From: Flavobacterium sp. Sd200
GTDB lineage: Bacteria; Bacteroidota; Bacteroidia; Flavobacteriales; Flavobacteriaceae
Direction: 5' to 3'
NCBI RefSeq assembly: GCF_009826935.1
Contig: NZ_WUMN01000002.1
Span: 124,001-188,000, forward strand
Length of the DNA stretch: 64,000 nucleotides
Shown here: positions 22,279 to 31,059 of the stretch, piece by piece
How the letters are laid out: the number at the start of each line of letters is the position of its first letter
Numbering within the stretch: the first letter of the stretch is position 1
Position numbers and translations under genes: made by a program
The notes under the pieces: model-generated
What the model was told of the DNA's origin: nothing
Databases searched by the model: none
The model's input: only the letters and a program-made list of their open reading frames with translations

Positions 22279-22428
22279 TTTATCACATAGTTGATTAATG
22301 CTATCAATAAAAGTGGCGCATAAACTGGATTCAGTAACTTATAATCTTTCACAAAGCCATTAAAAGCGAACAATAAATTATTTGCTTTAAACTTTTTGAA
22401 GGATCAAAATTAAATTCCTGTATTGGAT

Positions 22429-22755
22429 TTAGCCAACATATTCAAGCCCCCATTTATATAATTCATTAATAATTGGTTCCAGTTTTTCGCCCTTTGCTGT
22501 CAGAGTGTATTCTACCGTAGGCGGAACAGTTGCATACACTTTTCTGATTACAATTCCATTTACCTCCATATTTTTCAATTCCTTAACCAACATCCGGGTA
22601 TTAATGCCGGGTATCAGGCGCTCCAGTTCGCTAAAACGCTTCGTACCTGAAAACAGGGCGTAGATAATAGACATAGACCATTTTCCACCTATTACACTCA
22701 GAATTTCCTGAAGAGCACAACGCTCTTCATTTTTTTTTATTTTTTTTTCGCTCAT
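22429..22755 (-). CDS. HxlR-family winged-helix regulator
   Basis: A 108-residue HxlR protein: ALQEILSVIGGKWSMSIIYA, RFSELERLIPGINTRMLVKE and VPPTVEYTLTAKGEKLEPII cover the whole winged-helix domain. A single Cys (ERCALQE) sits at the position used for thiol or quinone sensing in relatives such as YodB and HypR. The divergent neighbour is an SDR oxidoreductase, the usual target arrangement, with paired inverted repeats between them. This regulator/SDR pair has a paralogous copy at 25.2-26.4 kb. Confidence 0.9.
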   Translation of the reverse strand: MSEKKIKKNEERCALQEILSVIGGKWSMSIIYALFSGTKRFSELERLIPGINTRMLVKELKNMEVNGIVIRKVYATVPPTVEYTLTAKGEKLEPIINELYKWGLEYVG

Positions 22756-22812
22756 ATATGCCTGATGTTGTTTATTCCTTTACCCGGTGTTATTACTATA
22801 CATTAGTGTAAC

Positions 22813-22845
22813 TACTTTCAAAAGTAAAGTATTGTATTTTACTTT
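22813..22845. promoter_or_regulatory. Overlapping inverted repeats, candidate HxlR operator
   Basis: TACTTT-CA-AAAGTA (22813-22826) and AAAGTAAA-N9-TTTACTTT (22821-22828 with 22838-22845) share an arm and lie just before the SDR gene. TAC...GTA dyads are the known site type for HxlR/YodB regulators. Confidence 0.55.
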
Positions 22846-22870
22846 GCAATTCATTTTAAATAAAATACTC

Positions 22871-23644
22871 ATGGATGATACTTTAAAAGGGCAGGTTGCA
22901 TTAATAACAGGCGGGACAAAAGGCATAGGCAAGGCAATTGCAGATATATTAAGCAATAAAGGTGCACAGGTGGTAGTAACCGCAAGAACAGTCCCGGCAG
23001 ACAGTACGGAAGCGCATCATTTTATTGCATCAGACCTTTCTAAACCGGAAAGTGCGGAAACTATTGCTAAGGAGATTCTTGAAAAATATGGAAGGATAGA
23101 CATCATAGTAAATAATGCCGGCGCCAACCTGAGCCCTGGTGGTGGCTTTAGTACACTTTCCGACGAACATTGGATCAACGACTGGGAATTGAATTTCCTA
23201 TCGGTTGTACGAATCAATAAAGCCTTATTGCCTACAATGATTGTGCAGCAAAGTGGTGTAATCATTAACATTTCAACCGGTGCAGCCAAACAACCGATTT
23301 GGGAAATGACAATGTCGTATTCTTCAGCCAAGGCAGCACTCAATGCTTATAGCAAAGCATTAGCAAGTGAGTTAGGTTCTAAGGGCATACGCGTAAATGT
23401 AGTCTCGCCTGGTGTAGTAAAAACGCCGTTGATGCTGGAATTTATTGAAAACATAGCAAAAAATTCAAACAGTACTGTAGAGCAAACATTTAAAGCTGTT
23501 ATGGATAAAGTTGGCGTGCCATTGGGAAGGATGGCTGAGCCTGAAGAAATAGCATCTGTAGTGGCGTTTCTCGCCTCTACTGAGGCGAAGTATATTACAG
23601 GTAGTAATTATGCTGTAGATGGAGGTGCTTCACCTACTGTTTAA
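22871..23644 (+). CDS. SDR-family NAD(P)-dependent oxidoreductase
   Basis: A 257-residue short-chain dehydrogenase/reductase. I take the ATG at 22871 (MDDTLKGQVALITGG) because upstream in-frame residues precede the normal SDR start. The cofactor loop is TGGTKGIGKA, followed by NNAG, the catalytic Ser in IINIST, the YSSAK Tyr/Lys pair, and PGVVKTP. The C-terminal YITGSNYAVDGGASPT is usual for classical SDRs. Expression is probably released by the divergent HxlR regulator under electrophile or quinone stress, but the substrate cannot be read from the sequence. Confidence 0.9.
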   Translation: MDDTLKGQVALITGGTKGIGKAIADILSNKGAQVVVTARTVPADSTEAHHFIASDLSKPESAETIAKEILEKYGRIDIIVNNAGANLSPGGGFSTLSDEHWINDWELNFLSVVRINKALLPTMIVQQSGVIINISTGAAKQPIWEMTMSYSSAKAALNAYSKALASELGSKGIRVNVVSPGVVKTPLMLEFIENIAKNSNSTVEQTFKAVMDKVGVPLGRMAEPEEIASVVAFLASTEAKYITGSNYAVDGGASPTV

Positions 23645-23685
23645 AGAATTAAGGCCCCAAATAAAACCATTAGGTATATCACATA

Positions 23686-23719
23686 AAAAAGCAACATTGT
23701 CTTCCAATGTTGCTTTTTC
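23686..23719 (+). terminator. Intrinsic terminator
   Basis: GCAACATTG (23691-23699) and CAATGTTGC (23705-23713) form a perfect stem with A-run and T-run flanks, closing the SDR gene. The rest of the 326-base gap up to 23970 holds a TAAATTTG (-7-like, 23850-23857) before the Crp-like gene. Confidence 0.9.
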
Positions 23720-23970
23720 TTTATATGGAGTATAAGGAGATTGTTATTAAACACTCAAACGCCGTTTTAACTTTTTCTAAAAAAACAATGAAGTAGTTAG
23801 CACGTTTACACCACTATTACTTTTACAGCCAATTTATATTTAAAATTTTTAAATTTGTACAAAATACTTTGGCTTACCGCGAAGCTATACTTAACATTTA
23901 CACCTTCATTTCCCCGTCTTTGGCAATATAGCCAAACCCTTAGCGATTATTGCAAACACAGACAACTTAG

Positions 23971-24576
23971 ATGGACGAATTCATTAAATTAATAAAAACA
24001 ATTTACAATGTTGAAGACCAAGCCCTTCAACAAATGGCAGATATGCTCAAAACCAGGAATTTCCGAAAAGGAGACTTTCTTGTCAGAGCAGATGAAGTAT
24101 CTAAAAACTATTATTTCTTATCATCAGGACTTGTCAAATTGTTTTTTGACAACGGAGATAAAAACTTTATAATGACGTTTTTTAAAGAACATAGTTTCTT
24201 TACCGAGTTAAGCAGCTTTAATTCCGGGGAGCCATCAAAATACATGCTTTCAGCTATTGAACCGGTAGAGTTGCTTTATATCAGTAAATTTGAAATCACT
24301 AAACTTTGCCAACAATATCATTCCATTGACACACTATTTAGAAAACTAAATGAAACTGCCTCTGCCCGAATGATGATTAGAATCAGTGAATTTTTAGAGT
24401 GTGATGCTAAAAATCGTTATTCAAATTTCCTGCAGCACAGCCCCGATTTACTTCAGAGGATCAGCTTGGGCGACTTAGCAGATTATCTTGGCATAACACA
24501 GTTTCCCTCAGCAGAATTCGTGGGCAAAAGTGATTTTTTATCATTTGTAAAAAATATTCTTTGTTACCCAAAATAA
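23971..24576 (+). CDS. Crp/Fnr-family regulator with frameshifted DNA-binding helix
   Basis: A 201-residue product. Residues about 20-115 are a cyclic-nucleotide-binding-like domain (DFLVRADEVSKNYYFLSSGL, VKLFF, FTELSSF), then a linker helix and the start of the winged helix (ISLGDLADYLGITQ). The family continues SLSRIRxxx at this point. Here the frame reads FPSAEFVG, while the +1 frame from 24507 reads LSRIRGQK and then a stop at 24531-24533. A one-base loss in TTTCCC (24502-24507) therefore replaced the recognition helix with a 26-residue unrelated tail. The restored protein would be about 188 residues. Either a disabling mutation or a sequencing error. The AhpD-like gene 29 bases downstream is its likely partner. 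Confidence 0.8.
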   Translation: MDEFIKLIKTIYNVEDQALQQMADMLKTRNFRKGDFLVRADEVSKNYYFLSSGLVKLFFDNGDKNFIMTFFKEHSFFTELSSFNSGEPSKYMLSAIEPVELLYISKFEITKLCQQYHSIDTLFRKLNETASARMMIRISEFLECDAKNRYSNFLQHSPDLLQRISLGDLADYLGITQFPSAEFVGKSDFLSFVKNILCYPK

Positions 24577-24605
24577 ATTTGTGGCACAATTTAAATTAAA
24601 AAAAT

Positions 24606-25067
24606 ATGTCGCAAAGAATTAACGCCTACGCATTGGGCAACAAATCTGTAAATGCATTGCACGCATTAGGTGCGCAAGTTAACAACTCAACGCTTGACAA
24701 TAAATTACTGGAATTGATTTATTTCAGAGCATCACAAATAAATGGCTGTGCCTTTTGTTTGGATATGCACTCTAAAAATTTACGGGCCAAGGGTGAAACT
24801 GAACAAAGACTTTTTGTATTAAATGCCTGGCGTGAGGCACCCTTTTACTCCGACAAAGAAAGAGCAGCTCTTTTATGGTGTGAAACACTTACAGTATTAA
24901 ATGACCGTGAAGTTCCAAACAACATATTTAGCGAAGTACAGAGACATTTCTCAGAGACAGAAATGGTTGACCTGACAATGGCTGTCATTGCAATAAACAG
25001 CTACAACAGAATAAACATAGCATTTGGAGCAAACGTTGGTGCTTATAGCGTTCAGGAAACAGAATAA
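24606..25067 (+). CDS. Carboxymuconolactone decarboxylase/AhpD-like alkylhydroperoxidase
   Basis: A 153-residue all-helical protein of the CMD/AhpD superfamily. The redox motif CxxC...H is present in INGCAFCLDMHSKNLR (Cys48, Cys51, His55), as in AhpD-type peroxidases that accept electrons through the dithiol. It lacks a signal peptide, so it is cytosolic. It is located directly after the Crp-like gene, an arrangement common in Bacteroidota, and is probably regulated by it. The exact substrate (peroxide or carboxymuconolactone-like) is not resolved. Confidence 0.88.
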   Translation: MSQRINAYALGNKSVNALHALGAQVNNSTLDNKLLELIYFRASQINGCAFCLDMHSKNLRAKGETEQRLFVLNAWREAPFYSDKERAALLWCETLTVLNDREVPNNIFSEVQRHFSETEMVDLTMAVIAINSYNRINIAFGANVGAYSVQETE

Positions 25068-25158
25068 CGGAAGACAACGTCATTGGGTTGCAATGGCGTT
25101 GCTTTATTTATGTGGAGAGACAGGAGCTGACTGAATGTATAAGTTATACATAATAATT

Positions 25159-25515
25159 TTAATCTAAACGTTTTAAAATCAAAGACCGTAAACGTTCTTC
25201 ATGTTCATCTCCCCAATTCCCAATAGCCGAAATTACCGGAATCAGAGTTTTTCCGAAGTCTGTCAGGCTATATTCTACTTTTGGAGGCACAACAGGATAA
25301 ATAACCTTAGAGACAAGCTCGTGCTCCTCTAATTCCTTCAGTTGAATATTTAAAACCCTACGTGAAGCATCGGGTATTTTACGCTGCAATTCACTTGGCC
25401 GCTTATGCCCTTGATCGATAAACCAAAGCAAACGTATTTTCCATTTACCATACAGCACTTCACCTATCAAATCAAGTCCGCAATTTAAGTTTGGTGTTGT
25501 TTTTCTTTCATACAT
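25159..25515 (-). CDS. HxlR-family winged-helix regulator (second copy)
   Basis: A 118-residue HxlR protein: IGEVLYGKWKIRLLWFID, RPSELQRKIPDASRRVLNIQ, VPPKVEYSLTDFGKTLIPVI. A Cys in the N-terminal arm (LNCGLDL) matches the sensing position. It is divergent from the SDR at 25652, with dyad sequences in the gap. It is clearly diverged from the regulator at 22429, so this is not a recent duplication. Confidence 0.9.
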   Translation of the reverse strand: MYERKTTPNLNCGLDLIGEVLYGKWKIRLLWFIDQGHKRPSELQRKIPDASRRVLNIQLKELEEHELVSKVIYPVVPPKVEYSLTDFGKTLIPVISAIGNWGDEHEERLRSLILKRLD

Positions 25516-25549
25516 ATCGCAAAATTAAACCTATATCCCAATTTGTGCA

Positions 25550-25611
25550 ATAGGGGAATAATTTATCCCTATATGAATCGTAACTCCGTACTTGTGAGGA
25601 ACTAACGTACT
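25550..25611. promoter_or_regulatory. Dyad and direct repeats between HxlR and SDR genes
   Basis: ATAGGG (25550-25555) is inverted as CCCTAT (25567-25572). AACTccGTACT and AACTaaCGTACT-type direct repeats (CGTACT at 25587 and 25606, 19-bp pitch) follow. They are candidate operator elements for the HxlR protein. Confidence 0.4.
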
Positions 25612-25651
25612 CCCGAGATTTGTACAAAAGAAATTTAAAAAACAATACAAG

Positions 25652-26434
25652 ATGGACTATAACAATGAATTATCGGGCAAAATTGCCTTAGTAACAGGAG
25701 GTACAAAAGGCACCGGAAAAGCAATTGCAGAACGGCTGCTTGAGGCAGGTGCAACGGTTATTATCACCGCAAGAAATGCACCCGAAAAAGAAAACAGCAA
25801 GCTGCATTTTATTACTTCCGATTTGAGTACAGCAGAAGGAACACAAAAAGTTATTAGCGAAGTTTTGTCGGCTTATGGGCGACTGGACATCTTAGTGAAC
25901 AACCTTGGTTCTTCAACAACACCTGCAGGTGGATTTACCGCGTTAACTGATGAAGATTGGGTATCAACCCTACAGGCCAATTTGCTAGCCCCAGTTCGAC
26001 TGGACAGGGGATTTTTACCGCAGATGATAGATCAAAAAAACGGTGTTATTATCCATATCGCCTCTATTCAGGGCATACTGCCCCAATATGATTCTACCCT
26101 GCCTTATGCCGCTGCAAAAGCTGCATTAAGAAATTACAGTAAAAGCCTGTCCAATGAAGTTACACCAAAAGGTGTCCGAGTCCTGACGGTTTCGCCGGGA
26201 TGGATAAACACAACAGCATCAAAAGCCTGGCTGGGCGAAATTGCAAGAAACGCAAACAGTACTGTAGAAGAAGCGCAACAAAGCGTAATGGATGCATTAG
26301 GAGGCATACCTTATGGCAGGCCTGCCGAAGCGGAAGAGGTGGCTGAATTAGTAGGCTTTCTTGTCTCACCAAGGGCAGGCTACCTGACAGGGACTGAATA
26401 TGTAATCGATGGCGGTACAGTACCAACAATTTAA
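25652..26434 (+). CDS. SDR-family oxidoreductase (second copy)
   Basis: A 260-residue classical SDR, paralogous to the one at 22871: TGGTKGTGKA cofactor loop, NNLG in place of NNAG, Ser in IIHIASIQG, Tyr/Lys in YAAAK, PGWINTT, and YLTGTEYVIDGGTVPT at the end. Both share an unusual NANSTVEEA/NSNSTVEQT insertion near residue 200. It is followed after 20 bases by a SnoaL-like gene and controlled, by position, by the divergent HxlR gene. Substrate unknown. Confidence 0.9.
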   Translation: MDYNNELSGKIALVTGGTKGTGKAIAERLLEAGATVIITARNAPEKENSKLHFITSDLSTAEGTQKVISEVLSAYGRLDILVNNLGSSTTPAGGFTALTDEDWVSTLQANLLAPVRLDRGFLPQMIDQKNGVIIHIASIQGILPQYDSTLPYAAAKAALRNYSKSLSNEVTPKGVRVLTVSPGWINTTASKAWLGEIARNANSTVEEAQQSVMDALGGIPYGRPAEAEEVAELVGFLVSPRAGYLTGTEYVIDGGTVPTI

Positions 26435-26454
26435 TAATCTTTAAAAATAACAGC

Positions 26455-26778
26455 ATGAATTTACCCAAAGTAATTACAGATTTAATTAATGCACAAAACA
26501 GTTTCGATAGTGTCGCCTACGCCAATTGTTTTTCTGAAACTGCTGTAGTATTTGATGAAGGAAAAACGCATAACGGAAGACCGGAAATACAGTATTGGAT
26601 TGAAGAATCAAATAAGAAATACAAATCAGTGATGAAACCTCTTGAATATGTAGAAAATGGTGCGTCAACTGTGCTATCTGCAGAATGTTCCGGAACCTTC
26701 CCAGGAAGCCCAATTACATTAAAATTTCATTTTGATATTGTTGATGGGCTAATCCAGCATTTGAAAGTGACAGAATAA
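26455..26778 (+). CDS. SnoaL/NTF2-like small protein
   Basis: A 107-residue cone-shaped alpha+beta NTF2-like protein: FDSVAYANCFSETAVVFDEG and HNGRPEIQYWIEESNKKY are typical of the SnoaL-like family, which binds small hydrophobic substrates or acts as an isomerase. It lies 20 bases after the SDR gene and ends at a strong terminator, so it is the second gene of that operon. No catalytic residues can be named. Confidence 0.8.
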   Translation: MNLPKVITDLINAQNSFDSVAYANCFSETAVVFDEGKTHNGRPEIQYWIEESNKKYKSVMKPLEYVENGASTVLSAECSGTFPGSPITLKFHFDIVDGLIQHLKVTE

Positions 26779-26815
26779 GGACTCAGTTATAAAAGTTGTG
26801 AAGCAATAAAACGCA

Positions 26816-26843
26816 AACCTTCAGTGAAAACTGAAGGTTTTTT
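26816..26843 (+). terminator. Intrinsic terminator
   Basis: AACCTTCAGT (26816-26825) and ACTGAAGGTT (26830-26839), GAAA loop, then a T-run. It closes the SDR-SnoaL operon. Confidence 0.92.
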
Positions 26844-26849
26844 AGTGGA

Positions 26850-26892
26850 GGGCTGTCAGGGATTGGAATCGAACGTTTGACACCTGTCTTGA
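26850..26892. repeat. 43-bp direct repeat, copy 1 (tRNA-3'-end-like)
   Basis: This stretch begins GGGCTGTCAGGGATTGG and ends CACCTGTCTTGA. It recurs with two mismatches at 28439-28481 in the same orientation. GGAATCGAAC in the middle resembles a reverse-strand tRNA T-loop, as left by elements that integrate at tRNA 3' ends, but no complete tRNA can be folded. Confidence 0.75.
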
Positions 26893-27056
26893 CATTTTTC
26901 GGAAATATAAAATGGAGTATTTTTAACGTTTTGCGGATTGGTATATTCTGATTGAGAAAGCTCAAACTCTCGGTTAATTACTGATATTTCAAGTAAACAA
27001 CCATGGTTAAATTAGCCTACGTAAGCACATATTGCCAAAACGACAATTACACCTAC

Positions 27057-28193
27057 TTACTCTATCGACATTTCTATGCTTTTAGTTACTTTAGGAATAT
27101 AAATTAGGTAATCATAACCCTTTATAACTCTCAATAAGTATACATCCTCTACTTTCAACTTGTTTTGTAAAATTGACTTCTTTAAAGGCCTTAAATCAAA
27201 ACAGTACCATTGTTCATCTTTTGCCACATTTAGAAAAGATTTAAAACTAGTGTTATCATCTTTGTCTTCTCCTTTTCCAATGAGCATTATGTGTAACGAT
27301 TTCCTGAAATTTGCCTCTTCGATATTAGAAATTAAATTGCCAATATCGTAAATATCAGTTTTTGTTAATATCGTTTCACCTTTTGGCAGATGATTCGCAC
27401 CAAATTTGAAAAGATTTTTTTTATTTTTCCAATCAGGCATTTGCGTTAGTAAGATATTTTTCAGCAGTTGAATCCTTAACGGATGATTTCTATTAACATA
27501 AATCTGTCTACTTAATTTTAAGTCCTCAATTTGTTTTCGCTCTTTGTCAGAAAGTTTTAACTTTAGCAGTGAATCTATTTTTTGAAGACAATCTTCAGTT
27601 AACAGGTAGAATTTTTCTAAACCCTCTTTAGGCGCAAGTAGTTTGGAATTATTAAGCATTTGCTCATATATCGCAATCGCTCTATTATTCTTAGAAGTTT
27701 CTTTTAGACTTGAAATTATCATTTGATCTGCAAAAATGCTAATCTGTTCGGCACCATATATTTTGGTATTGTTTTTTATTAAATTCTTAAGCAAAGCAAA
27801 TTCGCATTCATACTCCAAGAAAGAAAAGTTTGTACTATATTGTTTAATAAAAACATTCAGCTGTTCAGTAGATAGTGTTTTAATTTTTGTTTCGATAATA
27901 TCTACTGAATAAGGATCAACCTCAAGAAAATAGTTATCAAACTTAACCTCATTAATAATAGCATTTGTAAAATAAGGAATTTCGTTTGTAAAATGAGTTT
28001 CTCCTAACAGAACAGAATTAGATTGTTTTATTTCTTCTAATAAAACATTCCATCCTTTACCCTGAAATGAACTGTTTTTATCATTTTGGAAAGAAAAACC
28101 ATTCTGTTGAACTAAACTGTCCAGTAATATGTTTTGAGCATAGTTAAAATTTGTAAGGAATAATGTAAGGAGTAATAGTAGTATTTTTTTCAT
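27057..28193 (-). CDS. Secreted EreA/ChaN-like domain protein
   Basis: A 378-residue protein with signal peptide (MKKILLLLLTLFLTNFNYA). The segments SVLLGETHFTNEIPYF, YFLEVDPYS, KFGANHLPKG and the C-terminal beta-strands follow the layout of the EreA/ChaN/TraB-like superfamily (erythromycin esterase and haem-binding ChaN relatives), where GE(T)H and the late His form the active or metal site. Function here is open. The gene is more AT-rich than its neighbours (many AAA, TTT, ATT codons), stands alone on the minus strand, and is bracketed by the 43-bp direct repeat, so recent acquisition is likely. The gaps on either side (278 and 352 bases) hold only the repeats and terminators. Confidence 0.65.
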   Translation of the reverse strand: MKKILLLLLTLFLTNFNYAQNILLDSLVQQNGFSFQNDKNSSFQGKGWNVLLEEIKQSNSVLLGETHFTNEIPYFTNAIINEVKFDNYFLEVDPYSVDIIETKIKTLSTEQLNVFIKQYSTNFSFLEYECEFALLKNLIKNNTKIYGAEQISIFADQMIISSLKETSKNNRAIAIYEQMLNNSKLLAPKEGLEKFYLLTEDCLQKIDSLLKLKLSDKERKQIEDLKLSRQIYVNRNHPLRIQLLKNILLTQMPDWKNKKNLFKFGANHLPKGETILTKTDIYDIGNLISNIEEANFRKSLHIMLIGKGEDKDDNTSFKSFLNVAKDEQWYCFDLRPLKKSILQNKLKVEDVYLLRVIKGYDYLIYIPKVTKSIEMSIE

Positions 28194-28438
28194 TTTGTAT
28201 TATAGAAGGTTGTTTAGAATGTCGCAAAAACTTGTATTTACTCGCTATATAGAATATACCTACATCGATACACTACTAAGTCAAATGTATTTTGTTGCAA
28301 TAGTACACAAAAATAGATATTATGATGCTTAATATATTGAGATTTATTTCTAAAACAATAAAATTCAAGGTAAGCGATTTGTGAAGTATATTAAACAAAA
28401 AAAAACACTGGAATCCAATGGTTTGTTCGTCTTTCTGT

Positions 28439-28481
28439 GGGCTGTCAGAGATTGGAATCGAACGCTTGACACCTGTCTTGA
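28439..28481. repeat. 43-bp direct repeat, copy 2
   Basis: Matches 26850-26892 at 41 of 43 positions and, like it, follows a hairpin and T-rich run. It lies 64 bases before the beta-propeller protein gene. Confidence 0.75.
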
Positions 28482-28545
28482 AGTTTTAAAATAAGCATTT
28501 AACTAGTCCTAAAGAATTTGTAAGTTTGCCTCCCAACCAGTTACC

Positions 28546-31059
28546 ATGAAAAAGATTACCTCCCTACTATTGTTTTTAGTTGCAATGCTGCTTCACGCGC
28601 AAACCGATTTTAAAAATGCAACCGGTGCCGGTTTTGTTGAAAACAAAGGCCAGCTTTACAACCAGCACAACCAACCAAATACTAACGTTGCCTTTTTGCT
28701 GAACGCATCAGGCATGAACATACAACTGCGCAAATCGGGCTTTAGTTATGATTTTTACCGCACTGAGCAACACGCCAAAAAGGTAAGGTCTCAGGGTTTT
28801 TCGCCAGTACATAAGGATACGGTTGAATATACTTATACAACACAACTTCATAGGGTAGATTTTGACTTTGAAGGAGCCAATCCTTCGGTATTGATTGCAG
28901 GCCTTGATAAGCTGGCGTCGCACACTAATTACTACAATATGCCCTGGAAGTCTGGCGGGGTAGAGATGGTAAGCAGCTATAAAAAGATAGTGTACAAGAA
29001 CCTGTATACGGGTATAGATCTGGTGTTTTCGGTTCCTGATGACACTGCAAAACCTGTAGAATATAATTTTGTAGTACATGAGAACGGCAATATTAATGAC
29101 ATAAAATTCAGGATTAAAGGCGCTAAGAGCAGACTTGAAGATAATGTTATAAAATGCCGTGTGCGTTTTGGAGATTTTGAAGAGACCATACCGTTGAGCT
29201 GGGCAGAATCGGAGGCCGGAAAAGAAACACTTGCCATTAATTATAGACAGGTTTCAAAAAATGTTTACGGTTTTAGCGCCGATTCTTCATTAAGAGGTAA
29301 GAAAGTAATTATAGACCCTGTGCCTGTAAGGCTTTGGGGTACTTATTTTGGTGGCTACTCATGGGCTTCTCCCGCAAGTATAACAAATGATGCGCTTAAT
29401 AATGTATATATAAGCGGTGCTACAGGCAGTTCTGAGTTTGTTGCTACAACGGGTGCCTACCAGTCTACCTATGTAAGGGGTGCTACACCAGGTTATATAG
29501 CTAAGTTTTCGCCCGGTGGAGATCAGATATGGGGGACTTATTATGGTGTTTCGGCAGATAAAATAGCAATAGATAACGACTTTAATGTAATAATTTTTGG
29601 TAACAGGCTGAATGAATCGGTTAACATTACGACATCGGATTCGCATCAGCCAGACAAAAACTATCTAAATGATTGTTATCTTGTTAAATTTGATTCGCAA
29701 GGGCAAAGGCTTTGGGGGACATATTATGGTGGAAACGGTAATGATTATGCCGGCAACGTAGTTATAGACACCAACAACAATATATATATTGATGGAAACA
29801 CAGGTAGTACTGACTATATAGCAACTCCCGGCAGCTTTAAACCCGCTGTTAGCGGTACGTTTAACAGTAATATTGAAGGTTTTTTGGTTAAGTTCTCTCC
29901 GGAGGGTGTACGTTCTTGGGGCACCTATTTTGGCGGAGATAATGCCGACGGATTTTATGGTTTGGATATCTCTGCGGACAACAGACTTTATGCTTCGGGT
30001 ATCACCCATAATGATGGAATGGCCACACCCGGCACGTTCAGGCCAAACTGGGATGGTACGCCGGAAATTATTGTTGCAGAATTTGACACATCGGGTAACC
30101 GCATATGGAGTACTTATGTGGGAGGCAACGCAAACGACTATGTCTTTGGTTCTGTTTTAAAAGATGACATACTTTATATGTATGGCCGTACAAACAGTAC
30201 TACAGGCATAGGCACGCCCGGTAGCTTCCAGCCCGATTTTATAACTATAGAAAATCAGTTCGAAAATCAATATTTAATAGCCTTTAACCTTAATAGCCAG
30301 TCAATAGTGTGGGGTAGCTATTCTAAAGTACAGGTTCAGGGCCTTGCTGTAAACCAGGCAGGCGAAATTTTTTATTCGGGGATTACTAATGAAAACTCCG
30401 GTATTACCACGCCCGATGCCTATATGCCTGAAAATAACAGTAATTATAAATCATTTCTTATAAAGCTTGGATTAGCCGGCGAGCGCATATGGGGAACCTA
30501 TTATGCAGGCTCAAATCAATTTAATATGACTGTGGCATCTGTAGATAGCGCAGGAAATATTTATATGCACGGACGTACCAATAACGCTACAGGTATTGCC
30601 ACTGATAATGCATTTCAGCCAAATATGTCGTCAAGCAATCAATGGGCATCCTATCTTGTAAAGTTCGGGGACTGCATTACTTCAGGTGCATTATCTTCAA
30701 ACTCACCGGTATGCGTAGGCCAAACTATAAACCTTACCGCCCAGGGTGGGGCTAACTACCTCTGGACCGGCCCTGACGGTTTTACCTCTACGCAGCAAAA
30801 CCCTACAATACCCTCGGCCACCACACTAAAAGCCGGTACTTACAGTTGTGCCATAACCGGTACAGTGGGCTGCGATGCTACCCAAGACATAGAAATAATA
30901 GTGGGCGACACCGAACTGCCCGTACCTACCGTAACCGACCTGCCACAACTAACTGCCGACTGTACCCTTAGTGTAACCCAAATACCTACGGCAACCAATA
31001 GATGCGATGGTATTATAAATGCCACAACTACAAACCCGGTTATCACTTTTACCTGTTAG
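28546..31059 (+). CDS. Secreted SBBP-type beta-propeller protein, 3'-truncated
   Basis: An 837-residue product with signal peptide (MKKITSLLLFLVAMLLHAQ). The N-terminal 240 residues (GFVENKGQLY, FSYDFYR) are the domain that usually precedes SBBP repeats in Bacteroidota. Then at least seven SBBP-like repeats follow, each with a WGTYFGG/WGTYYGG strand and a later YxxGxTxS motif. An Ig/PKD-like domain starts near 710 (SSNSPVCVGQTINLTAQGG). The chain stops abruptly at NATTTNPVITFTC, in the middle of a domain, and has no T9SS sorting domain, although this family nearly always ends in one. Sequence after about 31040 belongs to a HEPN-like mobile-element gene, so the 3' end was lost in a recombination event. 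Confidence 0.85.
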   Translation: MKKITSLLLFLVAMLLHAQTDFKNATGAGFVENKGQLYNQHNQPNTNVAFLLNASGMNIQLRKSGFSYDFYRTEQHAKKVRSQGFSPVHKDTVEYTYTTQLHRVDFDFEGANPSVLIAGLDKLASHTNYYNMPWKSGGVEMVSSYKKIVYKNLYTGIDLVFSVPDDTAKPVEYNFVVHENGNINDIKFRIKGAKSRLEDNVIKCRVRFGDFEETIPLSWAESEAGKETLAINYRQVSKNVYGFSADSSLRGKKVIIDPVPVRLWGTYFGGYSWASPASITNDALNNVYISGATGSSEFVATTGAYQSTYVRGATPGYIAKFSPGGDQIWGTYYGVSADKIAIDNDFNVIIFGNRLNESVNITTSDSHQPDKNYLNDCYLVKFDSQGQRLWGTYYGGNGNDYAGNVVIDTNNNIYIDGNTGSTDYIATPGSFKPAVSGTFNSNIEGFLVKFSPEGVRSWGTYFGGDNADGFYGLDISADNRLYASGITHNDGMATPGTFRPNWDGTPEIIVAEFDTSGNRIWSTYVGGNANDYVFGSVLKDDILYMYGRTNSTTGIGTPGSFQPDFITIENQFENQYLIAFNLNSQSIVWGSYSKVQVQGLAVNQAGEIFYSGITNENSGITTPDAYMPENNSNYKSFLIKLGLAGERIWGTYYAGSNQFNMTVASVDSAGNIYMHGRTNNATGIATDNAFQPNMSSSNQWASYLVKFGDCITSGALSSNSPVCVGQTINLTAQGGANYLWTGPDGFTSTQQNPTIPSATTLKAGTYSCAITGTVGCDATQDIEIIVGDTELPVPTVTDLPQLTADCTLSVTQIPTATNRCDGIINATTTNPVITFTC

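Noticed and set aside
26850..26892. Partial tRNA-like sequences (also 28439-28481 and 34546-34570) as tRNA genes
   Set aside because: Only T-loop and acceptor-like parts are present; no D-arm or anticodon arm folds next to them and the T-stems do not pair.
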